A DNA stretch of 64,000 nucleotides from JAITWN01 sp050486285 (GTDB lineage: Bacteria; Pseudomonadota; Gammaproteobacteria; SZUA-140). Each line of letters begins with the position of its first letter. Positions within the stretch are counted from its first letter, which is position 1. Where the stretch lies: contig JBJHCZ010000011.1 of NCBI GenBank assembly GCA_050486285.1, positions 1 to 64,000 on the forward strand, given 5' to 3'. Shown one piece after another: positions 32,725 to 43,241 of the stretch. The notes below the pieces were generated by a model. That model did not search any database and was not told the DNA's origin. It saw nothing but the letters and a program-made list of their open reading frames with translations. Position numbers and translations under genes: made by a program.

Positions 32725-34458
32725 ATGCTGAGATATTCCCTGGCAGGACTGCTGTTGTTGCTGGCATCGACGGCTGCCTGGTCGCAAACCCCGGAACTGG
32801 AAATCGAGATCATCGGCGTCTCCGGCGACATGCTCGCCAACGTGCAATCCGGCCTCAGCCTGTACCTGCAGCGCAACCATCCGCTGCTCGGCGAATCGCT
32901 GATCCGCCGCCATCACAACAATGCTGCCGCCGAGATCCGCAAGTCGCTGGAACCGTTCGGCCACTATCATGCGAAGGTGGAAGCCTCCCTGGAACAGGAC
33001 GGCAACCGCTGGCGCGCGCGCTATCGCATCGATCCCGGCGAACCCGTCCGCATACGCGGCCTCGACCTGCGCATCGAAGGACCCGGTGCCGACGATCCGG
33101 CCTTCCTCCGCTGGCGCGCGGGCTGGCCGCTGTCGCCCGGCGGCATCCTGCTGCACCGCCCCTACGAGGATGCCAAGGGTCGACTGCTGCAGATCGCCCG
33201 GGAACGCGGCTATGTCGAGGGCGCGCTGGTGACACACCGGATCCTGGTCGACCTTGAAGCGCGCCATGCCGATATCGAGCTGCGCTACCTCACCGGACCG
33301 CGCTACACCTTCGGCGAGATCCTGATCGACCAGGAGGAATTCGATGAAGATTTCCTGCGCCGCTTCCTGAATTTCGACAGCGGCGACCCCTACGACGCCG
33401 CGCAACTGCTCGCCCTGCGTCGTGCGTTCGCGGACAGCGACTACTTCGAGCGCGCCGACGTGATGCCGATGCACGAACTCGCCGTTGACGGACAGGTTCC
33501 GGTCCACATCGTGCTGCGACCCCGCAAGCGCAAGCTGTATACTGCCGGCCTCGGCTATTCAACCGATACCGGCGCCCGCGGCCGCCTGGGATTCGAGGAA
33601 CGGCGCGCGAATCAGTATGGGCATCGCTACGGCAGCACGCTGCGCGTCTCCGAAATCCAGTCGAGCCTGACCGCGCGCTATTACGTTCCGCTCGAGCATC
33701 CGACCACCGATGTCCTGACCTGGAGCTTCATCGTCCTCGACGAGGAGACCGACACCACCGACCGCACCACCGCATCGGTCGGCGCCGACATCACCCAGCA
33801 GACCGGACAATGGTTGCGATCGACCGGCCTCAGTTACGAATGGGAGCAGTTTACGATCGCCGATATCGAAGAACGCAGCCTGCTGCTGATCCCGAGCATC
33901 CGCTGGCAGCGGGTGAAGGCCGACCAGCGCATCCTGACCCGGCAGGGCTGGCTCTTCAGCATCGGCTTCCGCGGCGCCTCCGAACAGGTGCTGTCGGATG
34001 CCTCCTTCCTGCAGACCCGCAGCCACGCGAAATATATCACCGGCGTCAGCGAACGATCCCGCCTGCTGTTGCGCGCCTCCGGCGGCGCCAGCTGGACGCC
34101 CGAGTTTGCCGAGCTGCCGACCTCGCAACGCTTCTACGCGGGCGGCGACCAGAGCGTGCGCGGCTATGCCTACAACTCGCTTGGCCCGGAAGACGACCTC
34201 GGCCGGGTCATCGGCGGGCGTCACCTGCTGGTCGGCAGCATCGAATACGAATTCGACATCCTGCCGCGCACCGCGGTTGCTGCCTTCTATGACGCCGGCA
34301 ATGCCTTCAACGGCGACGATTTCAGGCCGCAAGCGGGCGCCGGCGCGGGGTTGCGATGGAAGACGCCGATCGGCGCCGTGCGCCTCGACCTGGCCCAGGC
34401 GTTGAGCAAGGACGGCCGGCCCTGGCGCCTGCACCTGACCCTGGGGCCGGACCTGTGA
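32725..34458 (+). CDS. tamA: Translocation and assembly module subunit TamA (Omp85 family)
   Basis: 577 residues with signal peptide MLRYSLAGLLLLLASTAAWS. POTRA domains fill about residues 22-265, and a 16-strand barrel follows with the Omp85 motif GGDQSVRGYAYNSLGPED near residue 473. The C-terminal GAVRLDLAQALSKD...LGPDL ends typically. With TamB it inserts some outer-membrane proteins or moves lipid between envelopes. Its TGA shares one base with the tamB ATG. Confidence 0.93.
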   Translation: MLRYSLAGLLLLLASTAAWSQTPELEIEIIGVSGDMLANVQSGLSLYLQRNHPLLGESLIRRHHNNAAAEIRKSLEPFGHYHAKVEASLEQDGNRWRARYRIDPGEPVRIRGLDLRIEGPGADDPAFLRWRAGWPLSPGGILLHRPYEDAKGRLLQIARERGYVEGALVTHRILVDLEARHADIELRYLTGPRYTFGEILIDQEEFDEDFLRRFLNFDSGDPYDAAQLLALRRAFADSDYFERADVMPMHELAVDGQVPVHIVLRPRKRKLYTAGLGYSTDTGARGRLGFEERRANQYGHRYGSTLRVSEIQSSLTARYYVPLEHPTTDVLTWSFIVLDEETDTTDRTTASVGADITQQTGQWLRSTGLSYEWEQFTIADIEERSLLLIPSIRWQRVKADQRILTRQGWLFSIGFRGASEQVLSDASFLQTRSHAKYITGVSERSRLLLRASGGASWTPEFAELPTSQRFYAGGDQSVRGYAYNSLGPEDDLGRVIGGRHLLVGSIEYEFDILPRTAVAAFYDAGNAFNGDDFRPQAGAGAGLRWKTPIGAVRLDLAQALSKDGRPWRLHLTLGPDL

Positions 34459-37400
34459 TGCGGCTTGCGCGCTGGTCACCGCTGCTTGCGCTGTTGCTCG
34501 CGGCAGTCCTGGCGCTCGTCCTGGTCTCGACCGAGCCCGGTCTGCGCCTGGCCTTCCGCCTCGCGCAGCCCTTCATCCCCGGCGATCTCGACGCCGGCGA
34601 ACTGCGCGGCCGCCTGATCGGGCCGCTCGAGATCTCGGAGCTGCGTTTCCGCAACCCCGAAACCGATGTCCGCATTGGCCGCCTTGCCCTCGACTGGCGC
34701 CCCCTCGCCCTGCTCGCAGGCCGCGTCTCGATCAGCGAGCTGGATGTCGATGATATCGACATCAGGCTGACATCGACGGCCGGCGGCGGGCGCCCGCGCG
34801 GCGAAGCGGCAGCAGTCGACTTCGCGCTGTCCCTGCCGATGCGGATCGCGGTCGAGCGCCTTGAGATTCGGCATGCGACGCTGCGGATGCCGGATCGCGA
34901 TGCATTGACGCTGGATCGCCTCTCGTTGCGCGCCGATGCGCGTGACGACGCGCTGTCGATCGAGGCCTTGCGGCTCGAGGCAATGGATTTCGTCATCGAT
35001 GCCGAGGGCCGGCTGCCACTGACGTCGGACGGTCCGCTGCGCCTTGCCGTGCGCTTCGACGGCGTCGTCGACGGCCTGACCTGGCGCGGCGGCACGACGC
35101 TGTCCGGCGCCCCGGCCGCGATCAACGCCAGGCTCACGCTGGAGAGTCCGATCGGCGCGCTCGGCGAGGCCGCCATCGAACCGCTGGCCGGGCCGCCGCG
35201 CTGGCAGGCCTCGGTCGGCGTCGATCCGTTCACGCTGACGGATGTGCTGGCGAACAGCCGGCCGCTGCGTATCCGCGCGGCCGAGATCGAGGCCGCCGGT
35301 ACCGGCGCAATCCTCGACGCGCGCGGTCATCTCGCGATCAGCGACGATGAATTCGGCGCCTGGGGCATCGACTTCGACGGCGGCATCGACGGCGATCGTC
35401 GCGAACTGCAACGCATCGTCGTCACCGCGCTCGATGGCGATGCCCGCATCTCGGGCCGCGCCGCCCATACCGCCGATGGCGACCGCTTCGATGCCGAACT
35501 CGAATGGGAACGGTTAGCCTGGCCGCCGACCGGCGCAGCGCAGATCCGGAGCCCGCGCGGCAGTGCCGTGCTCGACGGCCGTCCCGACGATTATCGCTTC
35601 TCGACCACCGGGCGCTGGGAATTCGCGGCGCTGCCGCCGATGGATGTCTCCGTCCAGGGTGGGGGGAACAGCGACGGGGCCGTCATCGACGAACTGCGCG
35701 GCGACTTCCTCGACGGGGCATGGCACGGCGCAGGTCGCATCGACTGGCGACCGGCGCTGCGCTGGGCCTTCACGCTGTCGGCCGACGGGGTCGACCCCTC
35801 GCCACTCCATGCCGAGGCTGCGGGTCGTCTCGACGGCCGCATGCGGATCGACGGCAGCTTCGATGACGACCTCACGTTGTTCATCGATGTCGAGTCCCTC
35901 GCGGGCGAGCTGCGCGATCATCCCTTCGATGGCCATGCCCGCATCAGCATCGATGCCGGCACGATCGGCGTCGAAGACCTGACCGTACACTCCGGCGGCA
36001 TCGAGTTGCAGGGCAACGCGCGCTTCAATGAGGACTGGGATGTCGCCTGGCGACTCGATGCCGGAAATTTCGCGGCCTTGCTCCCCGGACTCGGCGGGTC
36101 CGCGCGTTCGCAGGGCACGCTGAACGGCCCGCCGGAGGCCCTGCGCGCATCGTTCACGTTCGATGCCGAAGGGCTGGCGTGGGAAGACCATCATGTCGGC
36201 CGGCTAGGCCTCGGCGGCAATCTCGCGCTCGGCAGCGACGGCGAGTGGGAGGTCTCGCTGGCCGCTGACGAGGTGCGCGTCGCCGGACAGCAACTCGGTC
36301 GCATCACGCTCGACAGTACCGGCACGTCCCGCGATCACGATGTCCTGCTGCGCATCGAGCATCCGGGACATCGCTTCGAACAGCGGCTGTCCGGCGCGCT
36401 CGAAGACGATCACTGGCACGCGCGTCTGCATCAGGGGCGGCTCGAACAGACGGATATCGGCGCCTGGTCGCAGGCCGCCAGCGCTGCGCTGTCGATCTCT
36501 CTCGAAGCGGCCGATCTCGACGATTACTGCCTGCGCCAGGAGGATGCCGAAGTCTGCCTCCGCGCAAGTCGCGCCGGCGAGACGCTCTCGGCGAGGCTCG
36601 ACTGGCGCGACTTCGACCTCTCGCGCCTCGATCCTTGGTTGCCGAATCCGCGCGCCGGCCTGGGCGGCGCGACTCGCGGCGTCGTCGAGGTCCAAAGCAG
36701 CGAAGGCGGCATCGGCCCGTTGCGGGTGGAGGCGCGCAGCGATCCCGGGGCGCTGCGTTATCCGCTGCCGCCGCACGGCGAGATGCATGCGCTCGAATTC
36801 GAATCCATCGCGCTGGATGCGGAGGCCGATGACGAACACGGGCTGCGCGGCGCGCTGCGCCTCGTCCTCAATGACCGTGAACGCCTAGAAGTCGGACTTG
36901 CGCTGCCCGCATGGCGCGCGGCAGCGCCCGTGCCCGCGGCGGACGATGCCCTGCAGGGCCGGATCGACCTCGAGCTGCGCGATCTGACCGTGCTCGCGCT
37001 GATGCTCCCCGAATGGCAGGCCGGCGATGGCGCCTTCACTGCCGGCATCGGCTTCGACGGGACGGTCGCCGCGCCGCGCATCGACGGCGCGATGGCCGCG
37101 AAGCTCGACCACCTGGAATTCACGCGCTTCGGTGTCCGTCTCGACGAGATCGACATCGACACCCGCATCGGCGGCAACGAATGGACGCTGACGGGCGGCG
37201 CGCTCATGGGCCAGGGCCGGATCGACCTCGCCGGACGCGGGTCGGCGCGCACCGCCACCGACTGGAGCGGCGAGATTTCCCTCAACGGCGAGAACCTGCA
37301 ACTGCTGCGCATGCCGACTGCGGAGATCACGGCGACGCCGGCGCTGGCGTTGCGCGTCAATCCGCGGGAACTGACATTCGACGGCAGTCTGCGCATCCCG

Positions 37401-38213
37401 CGCGCGCGTCTGGAACCGGTGGCGCCGGAATCGATCGTCAGCGCCTCCAACGACGTCATTATCGTCGGCATTCCCGAGCCGGAATCGCCGGCGGCGCCGT
37501 TCGATGTTCACGGCCGCATGGAACTGATCCTCGGCGACCAGGTCAGGCTGATCGGCATGGGCTTCGAGGGACGGCTGACCGGTCGCTTGCTGCTGATGCT
37601 CGCGCGCGACGGCAGCCTGATCGGCCAGGGCGAGATTCGCGTCGCCGACGGCCGCTACCGCGCCTATGGCCAGAACCTGTCGATCACCCAGGGCCGCGTG
37701 CTCTATGCGGGCGGCCCGCTCGATAATCCCGCGATCGACATCATCGCCTCGCGCATGCGCGGCGAAATCGAGGTCGGCGTGCGCGTAACCGGCACCGCAG
37801 AACATCCGCAGGTCGCGCTGTTCTCGAATCCGGCGATGGATGACGCCGACGTGCTGTCCTATCTGATCCTCGGCCGTCCGATGGACCAGGCCGGCGAGGG
37901 CGACGGCCAGTTGCTGCACCAGGCCGCGACTTCGGTCGCGCTGGTCGGCGGCGAGGCGCTGGCGGAACGCATCTCCGACCGCTTCGGCATCGCCGAAGTG
38001 TCAATCGAGGCCGGCGACGATGCCGCCGACGCCGCGCTGGTACTGGGCCGGGCGCTGTCGCGGCGGCTCTACGTGCGCTATATCCAGGGCCTGGTCGAGA
38101 ACACCAGCGCCTTCCAGTTGCGCTACCAGCTCAGCGACAAATGGACGATCGAGACCGAAAGCGGCACGCGCGCGGGCGCGGGCGCCGATATCCTCTATAC
38201 TCTCGAACGATGA
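34458..38213 (+). CDS. tamB: Translocation and assembly module subunit TamB
   Basis: 1251 residues. A single N-terminal membrane anchor (RWSPLLALLLAAVLALVLVS) is followed by a long beta-rich periplasmic region of repeating short strands, ending in the conserved DUF490 domain with DDADVLSYLILGRPM near residue 1130. ATG 34458 overlaps the tamA stop; the open frame further upstream is a tamA shadow. It bridges inner and outer membranes. Confidence 0.93.
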   Translation: MRLARWSPLLALLLAAVLALVLVSTEPGLRLAFRLAQPFIPGDLDAGELRGRLIGPLEISELRFRNPETDVRIGRLALDWRPLALLAGRVSISELDVDDIDIRLTSTAGGGRPRGEAAAVDFALSLPMRIAVERLEIRHATLRMPDRDALTLDRLSLRADARDDALSIEALRLEAMDFVIDAEGRLPLTSDGPLRLAVRFDGVVDGLTWRGGTTLSGAPAAINARLTLESPIGALGEAAIEPLAGPPRWQASVGVDPFTLTDVLANSRPLRIRAAEIEAAGTGAILDARGHLAISDDEFGAWGIDFDGGIDGDRRELQRIVVTALDGDARISGRAAHTADGDRFDAELEWERLAWPPTGAAQIRSPRGSAVLDGRPDDYRFSTTGRWEFAALPPMDVSVQGGGNSDGAVIDELRGDFLDGAWHGAGRIDWRPALRWAFTLSADGVDPSPLHAEAAGRLDGRMRIDGSFDDDLTLFIDVESLAGELRDHPFDGHARISIDAGTIGVEDLTVHSGGIELQGNARFNEDWDVAWRLDAGNFAALLPGLGGSARSQGTLNGPPEALRASFTFDAEGLAWEDHHVGRLGLGGNLALGSDGEWEVSLAADEVRVAGQQLGRITLDSTGTSRDHDVLLRIEHPGHRFEQRLSGALEDDHWHARLHQGRLEQTDIGAWSQAASAALSISLEAADLDDYCLRQEDAEVCLRASRAGETLSARLDWRDFDLSRLDPWLPNPRAGLGGATRGVVEVQSSEGGIGPLRVEARSDPGALRYPLPPHGEMHALEFESIALDAEADDEHGLRGALRLVLNDRERLEVGLALPAWRAAAPVPAADDALQGRIDLELRDLTVLALMLPEWQAGDGAFTAGIGFDGTVAAPRIDGAMAAKLDHLEFTRFGVRLDEIDIDTRIGGNEWTLTGGALMGQGRIDLAGRGSARTATDWSGEISLNGENLQLLRMPTAEITATPALALRVNPRELTFDGSLRIPRARLEPVAPESIVSASNDVIIVGIPEPESPAAPFDVHGRMELILGDQVRLIGMGFEGRLTGRLLLMLARDGSLIGQGEIRVADGRYRAYGQNLSITQGRVLYAGGPLDNPAIDIIASRMRGEIEVGVRVTGTAEHPQVALFSNPAMDDADVLSYLILGRPMDQAGEGDGQLLHQAATSVALVGGEALAERISDRFGIAEVSIEAGDDAADAALVLGRALSRRLYVRYIQGLVENTSAFQLRYQLSDKWTIETESGTRAGAGADILYTLER

Positions 38214-38232
38214 TCCCGCCCGGATTCACGCC

Positions 38233-39093
38233 ATGACCGCGGGCCTGCTGCTCGCCACCGATCTCGATCGCACGCTGATCCCGAACGGGCTCGAGGCGGA
38301 ATCGCCGGCGGCGCGGCCGCTGTTCCGCGCGCTGTGCGCGCAACGGCGGCTGATCCTGGCCTATGTCAGCGGCCGCGACCTCGGGCTGCAACTCGACGCG
38401 ATCGAGCGCTGGCAGCTGCCGATGCCCGACTTCGCGGTCGCCGACGTCGGCACGACGATCTATCGCCTCGGTGACGGCGAACGCGAACCATGGCCGGCAT
38501 GGCGCGACGAGATCGCCGCCGACTGGCAGGGCTTCGACACTGCCGCCCTGCAGGATCTGCTCGGCGTCCCGCCGCCGCTGCGCCTGCAGGAGGCCGAACG
38601 GCAGAAGCCATTCAAACTCAGCTACTACGGACCGCCCGTGGCGCCGGAATCGGTGCTGGCGGGCATGCGCGCTGCGCTCGCGCAGCGCGCCATTGCCGCC
38701 GCGCTGATCTGGAGTGTCGACGAAACGCGCGGCGTCGGCCTGCTCGACGTCATACCGGCGCGCGCGACCAAGCTGCATGCGATCGAATTCCTGATTCACA
38801 GGCTGGCGCTCGACAAAAAGAGGAGCGTCTTCGCCGGCGACAGCGGCAACGACCTGCCGGTGCTCGCCAGCGATGTGCCTTCGGTGCTGGTCCGCAACGC
38901 CGACGACGGCGTGCGCCGCGAGGCGGTGCGGCAGGCAAGCGACCGTGGACATGCCGATGCGCTCTATCTCGCGCGCGGCGAATTCATGGGGATGAACGGC
39001 TGCTACGCCGCTGGTATACTCGAGGGCCTTGCTCACTACTTGCCCGAAACACGACAGTGGCTGGAAGCGGCCCGAACGGAACATCGCCGGTGA
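38233..39093 (+). CDS. HAD-superfamily hydrolase, sucrose-6-phosphate-phosphatase-like
   Basis: 286 residues. HAD motif I is ATDLDRTLIPN (residues ~8-18), motif III lysine is in KPFKLSYYG, and motif IV is FAGDSGNDLPVL near residue 201. The motif order and the C2-type cap match the sucrose-phosphate/mannosylfructose-phosphate phosphatase group. No glycosyltransferase that would make a sugar phosphate is nearby, so the substrate is open. The stop overlaps the next gene's GTG by 4 nt. Confidence 0.82.
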   Translation: MTAGLLLATDLDRTLIPNGLEAESPAARPLFRALCAQRRLILAYVSGRDLGLQLDAIERWQLPMPDFAVADVGTTIYRLGDGEREPWPAWRDEIAADWQGFDTAALQDLLGVPPPLRLQEAERQKPFKLSYYGPPVAPESVLAGMRAALAQRAIAAALIWSVDETRGVGLLDVIPARATKLHAIEFLIHRLALDKKRSVFAGDSGNDLPVLASDVPSVLVRNADDGVRREAVRQASDRGHADALYLARGEFMGMNGCYAAGILEGLAHYLPETRQWLEAARTEHRR

Positions 39094-40601
39094 ACGTCCT
39101 CGTCATCCTCGGCCACCCGGTCAACGACAGCCTGTGCGGCGCGCTGGCCGAGGCCTATGCCGACGGCGCGATCAAGTCCGGCCAGCGCGTCGAGACGCTG
39201 CGTCTCGGCGATCTCGATTTCGACATCAACTACCCGAGCGGACGCGAGGATGATCCGGAAGAGGCGGATATCGCGCGCGCGAGAGAGATGATCCGCTGGG
39301 CCGATCACCTGGTGTTCGTATTCCCGACCTGGTGGGGTACGATGCCGGCGCTGATGAAGGGCTTCATCGACCGGATCTTCAAGCCGGGTTTCTCGTTCCG
39401 GATGCATGCCGACGGCAGCTGGGACAAGCTGCTGACCGGCAAGTCGGCGCAACTGATCACGACGATGGACACGCCGCGCTTCGTCTATCGCTGGATCTAC
39501 GGGCAACCCGGGCTCAATGCCCTCTCGAAGGCGACCTTCGGCTTCTGCGGCATCCATCCGGTGAGGACCGCGACCTTCGGCACCGTTTTCAATTCGACGC
39601 CGGCCCGGCGGGAACGCTGGCTGGCGCGCGCGCGCGAACTCGGGCTCGAACTCGCGCGCGGCGTGCCCGATCCGGCCGAGAAGTTCCGCGCCAAGGCGCT
39701 AATCTGGATCAAGGCGATGCGCCTGCAATTCTATCCGATGACCTGGTTCGCCTATACCGTCGGGGCGATGGCGGCCGGCGGCGGCTCGGCGGTCTTCGGC
39801 AAGCCCGTGTACTGGCTCGGCTATGCGATCGTCTTCCTGCTCGAGTTCTGCACCGTGCTTGCCAATGAATATTTCGACTATGACAGCGACAAGCACAACC
39901 GCAATGCCAGCCCGTTCAACGGCGGGTCACGCGTGCTGGTCAGCGGCGAACTCAGTTTCCGCGAGGTGAGGCTCGGCATCGCGCTGACGATGACGGGCTT
40001 CCTGATCGGCAGCCTGTGGCTGTTCGCCGCCGCCGACGTTTCCGCGCTGAGTCTCGGCGCGGTGTTGTTCGCGGCGCTGGTGCTGTGCATGGGTTATACC
40101 GTACCGCCGCTCAAGTTCTCGCATCGCGGCGCCGGCGAGATCGATGTCGCGGTGACACACAGCTTCCTGGTGATGCTGTTCGGCTGGGTGCTGATGGGCG
40201 GCAGCGCGCTCGAAGGCTTCCCGTGGCTGGCGGGCATCCCGCTGTTCCTGTCGATCCTGCCGGCGATTCTGCTGTCGGGATTGCCGGACCGGGAGGCCGA
40301 CGACCTCGCCGGCAAGCGCACGCTCGCGGTGTCGCAGGGACCGCCGCAGGTGATCCGGCTGGCGATCGCGGTCACCGCGGCCTCGGCGTTGACCGCCACG
40401 CTGTGGCATGCCGGCGGCATCGCCGGCGGCATCTACGCGGGCGCGGCATGGTTCGTCATTCCGCACGCGCTGTGGCTGATCCTGATGCTGCGCCGTTATC
40501 GCGCGAGCTGCGTCGAGGGCGGGCGCATCGACACGCTGATGATGGTCGCGCTGAGTTACATCCTCTGGTTCGTCACGATCCCGTTCATTCACACGCTGTG
40601 A
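39090..40601 (+). CDS. Flavodoxin-fold NAD(P)H oxidoreductase fused to UbiA-type prenyltransferase
   Basis: 503 residues, GTG start. Residues 1-~200 are a flavodoxin-like quinone reductase (VLVILGHPVNDSLCGALAEA, then VFVFPTWWGTMPALMKGFID). Residues ~215-503 are a membrane UbiA domain with both Asp-rich sites, NEYFDYDSDKHNRN near residue 259 and PDREADDLAGKRT near 394, and about eight hydrophobic segments. The reading frame is continuous with no sign of an error. A quinone-like aromatic substrate handled by both domains is plausible but inferred. Coupled to the HAD gene upstream. Confidence 0.85.
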   Translation: MNVLVILGHPVNDSLCGALAEAYADGAIKSGQRVETLRLGDLDFDINYPSGREDDPEEADIARAREMIRWADHLVFVFPTWWGTMPALMKGFIDRIFKPGFSFRMHADGSWDKLLTGKSAQLITTMDTPRFVYRWIYGQPGLNALSKATFGFCGIHPVRTATFGTVFNSTPARRERWLARARELGLELARGVPDPAEKFRAKALIWIKAMRLQFYPMTWFAYTVGAMAAGGGSAVFGKPVYWLGYAIVFLLEFCTVLANEYFDYDSDKHNRNASPFNGGSRVLVSGELSFREVRLGIALTMTGFLIGSLWLFAAADVSALSLGAVLFAALVLCMGYTVPPLKFSHRGAGEIDVAVTHSFLVMLFGWVLMGGSALEGFPWLAGIPLFLSILPAILLSGLPDREADDLAGKRTLAVSQGPPQVIRLAIAVTAASALTATLWHAGGIAGGIYAGAAWFVIPHALWLILMLRRYRASCVEGGRIDTLMMVALSYILWFVTIPFIHTL

Positions 40602-40622
40602 CGCCAGGCTGAACGGCGCGGT

Positions 40623-43241
40623 TCAGCTCCACGGCAGTTTCAGTGCCTGCCCCTGCGGGAAGCGCGCGAAGGCCTCGGCCGGCAGCGGGCGCGCGAGATG
40701 GAATCCCTGGGCGAGATCGCAGCCGTGGGCGCGCAGGAACTCGAGCTGGGCGCCGGTCTCGACGCCCTCCGCGATCGTCTTCTGGCCGAGCGCATGCGCC
40801 ATGCCGATGATCGCGAGCACGACGACGGTGGCGTCGTTACTGAGCGGGATGTCGCTGACGAAGGAGCGGTCGATCTTGACGTGATCGACCGGAAAGCGCC
40901 GCAGATAGCTGAGGCTCGAATAGCCGGTGCCGAAGTCGTCGATCGAAATCTGCACTCCCATGTCGTTCAGTTCGCGCAGCGCCGACACGATCGCGGCATT
41001 GTCGGCCAGCAGGCTTTCGGTGATCTCCAGCACCAGGCAGCGGGGGTCGAATCCCGTATCGGCGGCGACCCGCCTGACGAGGCCGCCGAAGTCCCTGCCG
41101 TGGAACTGTCGGGTCGAGACATTGACCGCGATATTCTCCAGCGGCAAGCCCTCGTCTCGCCAGCGCACGAACTGCGCCGCGGCCTCGCGCAATACCCACG
41201 CCCCGATGTCGCCGATGATGCCGGTCTCCTCTGCGAGCGGGATGAACTCGGCCGGCGACACCTCCCCGCGGCGGGGATGACGCCAGCGTATCAGGGCCTC
41301 GACGCTGACGAAGGCGCCGGTGGCGAGATCCATGATCGGTTGATAAAGCAGATGAAACTGCCCCTGATCCAGCGCCCGGTGCAGATCCCGTTCGAGGTCG
41401 AGTCGATGGCGCACGCGGGCCGTCATCTCCGCGGTATGAAACTGGCAGGTATTGCCGCCCTGCTCCTTCGCGCGGTACATCGCGATATCGGCATTGCGCA
41501 ACAGCCCGTCGACATCGCTGTCATCCAGCGGATAGATCGTCATGCCCATACTCATGCCGACCGTAAAGTCGTAGCCGGCGATATGGAACGGCTCGGCGAA
41601 ACAGCCGAGGATCTTCTGCGCGACCTGCGCCGCGTCCTCGGCCCGCGCCATGTCGGTCAGGATCAGCGTGAACTCGTCGCCGCCGAGACGGGCGACGGTA
41701 TCGTCCTCGCGCACGGCGTTACGCAGCCGCTCGGCGACCGCTGCCAGCAGCATGTCGCCGGCGGCGTGACCGAGGCTGTCATTGATGGTCTTGAAACGAT
41801 CGAGGTCGAGAAAGGCGACGCCGAGCAGGCGGCCGTGGCGATCTGCCTCCAGGAGGCCCTGGTTCAGGCGGTCGCGCACCAGCACCCGGTTCGGCAGCCC
41901 GGTCAATACATCGTGATGGGCGAGATAATGCAGGCGATCCTCCATGCGCTTGCGCTGGATCACCGTGCCGAGCTGACCGGCGACCAGCGCCAGCAGCTTG
42001 CGCATGCGGTCCTCGCTGGCACGCGGCGCGCGGGTGAAGAACTCGAGGATTGCGATCGCCTGTTCACCGGCAAAGACCGGCGCGGCGACGCCCGAGCGGT
42101 AGCCGGCCTCCCGGGCATGGGAGGTGCGCGGAAAGGCATCGGCATCATCGAGCTCGCGCATCCAGATGACGCCGCCGGCCTGCCATGCCCTGCCCGGCAG
42201 ACCCTCGCCCGGCGCGAAGCGGAAACCGAGACTCGCGCTGCGCAGCGCATCATCACCCGGCTCGCGCTGATACCAGGCCGTGCTGCACTCGAGGTGTCGG
42301 CCCTCGTTGTCGGGCAGCCATGCCTGCCCCAGATCCCACTGGATGACCTCGCAGACCCGTTTCAGGGTGATCTCCAGCGCCGCGTGCAGGCTCTCGGACT
42401 GCGCCGCCAGCAATGACACGCTCTCGAGCAGCCGCAGCTCCTCCTCCGCCTGCTTGCGCTCGGTGATATCGCGCAGGATCAGCGTGTACCGGGGCTGCCC
42501 GTTCATCGTCCAGACCGAGACGCTGATCTCGGCCGGAAACGGCGCGCCGTTGCGGCGACGCGCGATGATTTCCCGGTATTCGCCGCCCTCGCCCGCCGCC
42601 ACGCCGCCGGGATCCGACGGAATCGGCAGACACTCCGCGACCCCGAGCGCCAGCAGCATCTCGATGCCGCGGCCGGTCACCTCCTCGTGACGCCAGCCAA
42701 AGATGCGTTCCGCGCCGCGATTGAAGACATCGATGCGGCGCTCCGCATCGATGACGATGATCGCATCGACGGCCATGGTCAGGATCTGGCTGATGCGGAA
42801 CTCGCTGGCGCGATGCTGGGCCTCGACCCGGATATAGTCGCGCTTGATCGCGGCGTCGTGAACCTCGCGCCTGATCGCCGGCGCGAGACGCTTGAGATTG
42901 CCCTTGATGATGTAGTCCTGGGCGCCGGACTGCATCGCCTCGACCGCGGCGTCCTCGCCCATCGTCCCGGAGACAAAGATGAACGGCATGTCGAGACCGC
43001 GGCGGCGTATCATCGCCAGGGCCTCGGCGCCGGAAAAGCCGGGCATCGAGTAATCACCGATGACGACCTCCCAGCCGCCATCGTCGAGGGCGCGATCGAG
43101 ATCGACGGCATTGTCGACGCGCTGGTGGGTGACCTGATAGCCGTTGCGCTCGAGCTCCCGGCACAGCAGCAGGACGTCGTCTTCCGAATCCTCGACGATC
43201 AGGACACGAATCGGAGTGTTGCCGTCAACGCTCATATCCAT
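40623..43241 (-). CDS. Response regulator with PAS, GAF, GGDEF and EAL domains
   Basis: 872 residues. REC domain 1-~125 with phosphoacceptor Asp63 (VIGDYSMPGFSG). PAS ~150-265, GAF ~285-430. GGDEF ~440-600 with an intact LGGDEFTLIL site. EAL ~610-865 with VSVEALIRWRHP and DDFGTGYSSL. Both the c-di-GMP synthase and phosphodiesterase motifs look complete. It is cytoplasmic, with no membrane segment. No cognate histidine kinase is adjacent. It converges with the flavodoxin/UbiA gene, leaving 21 bp between them. Confidence 0.92.
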   Translation of the reverse strand: MDMSVDGNTPIRVLIVEDSEDDVLLLCRELERNGYQVTHQRVDNAVDLDRALDDGGWEVVIGDYSMPGFSGAEALAMIRRRGLDMPFIFVSGTMGEDAAVEAMQSGAQDYIIKGNLKRLAPAIRREVHDAAIKRDYIRVEAQHRASEFRISQILTMAVDAIIVIDAERRIDVFNRGAERIFGWRHEEVTGRGIEMLLALGVAECLPIPSDPGGVAAGEGGEYREIIARRRNGAPFPAEISVSVWTMNGQPRYTLILRDITERKQAEEELRLLESVSLLAAQSESLHAALEITLKRVCEVIQWDLGQAWLPDNEGRHLECSTAWYQREPGDDALRSASLGFRFAPGEGLPGRAWQAGGVIWMRELDDADAFPRTSHAREAGYRSGVAAPVFAGEQAIAILEFFTRAPRASEDRMRKLLALVAGQLGTVIQRKRMEDRLHYLAHHDVLTGLPNRVLVRDRLNQGLLEADRHGRLLGVAFLDLDRFKTINDSLGHAAGDMLLAAVAERLRNAVREDDTVARLGGDEFTLILTDMARAEDAAQVAQKILGCFAEPFHIAGYDFTVGMSMGMTIYPLDDSDVDGLLRNADIAMYRAKEQGGNTCQFHTAEMTARVRHRLDLERDLHRALDQGQFHLLYQPIMDLATGAFVSVEALIRWRHPRRGEVSPAEFIPLAEETGIIGDIGAWVLREAAAQFVRWRDEGLPLENIAVNVSTRQFHGRDFGGLVRRVAADTGFDPRCLVLEITESLLADNAAIVSALRELNDMGVQISIDDFGTGYSSLSYLRRFPVDHVKIDRSFVSDIPLSNDATVVVLAIIGMAHALGQKTIAEGVETGAQLEFLRAHGCDLAQGFHLARPLPAEAFARFPQGQALKLPWS

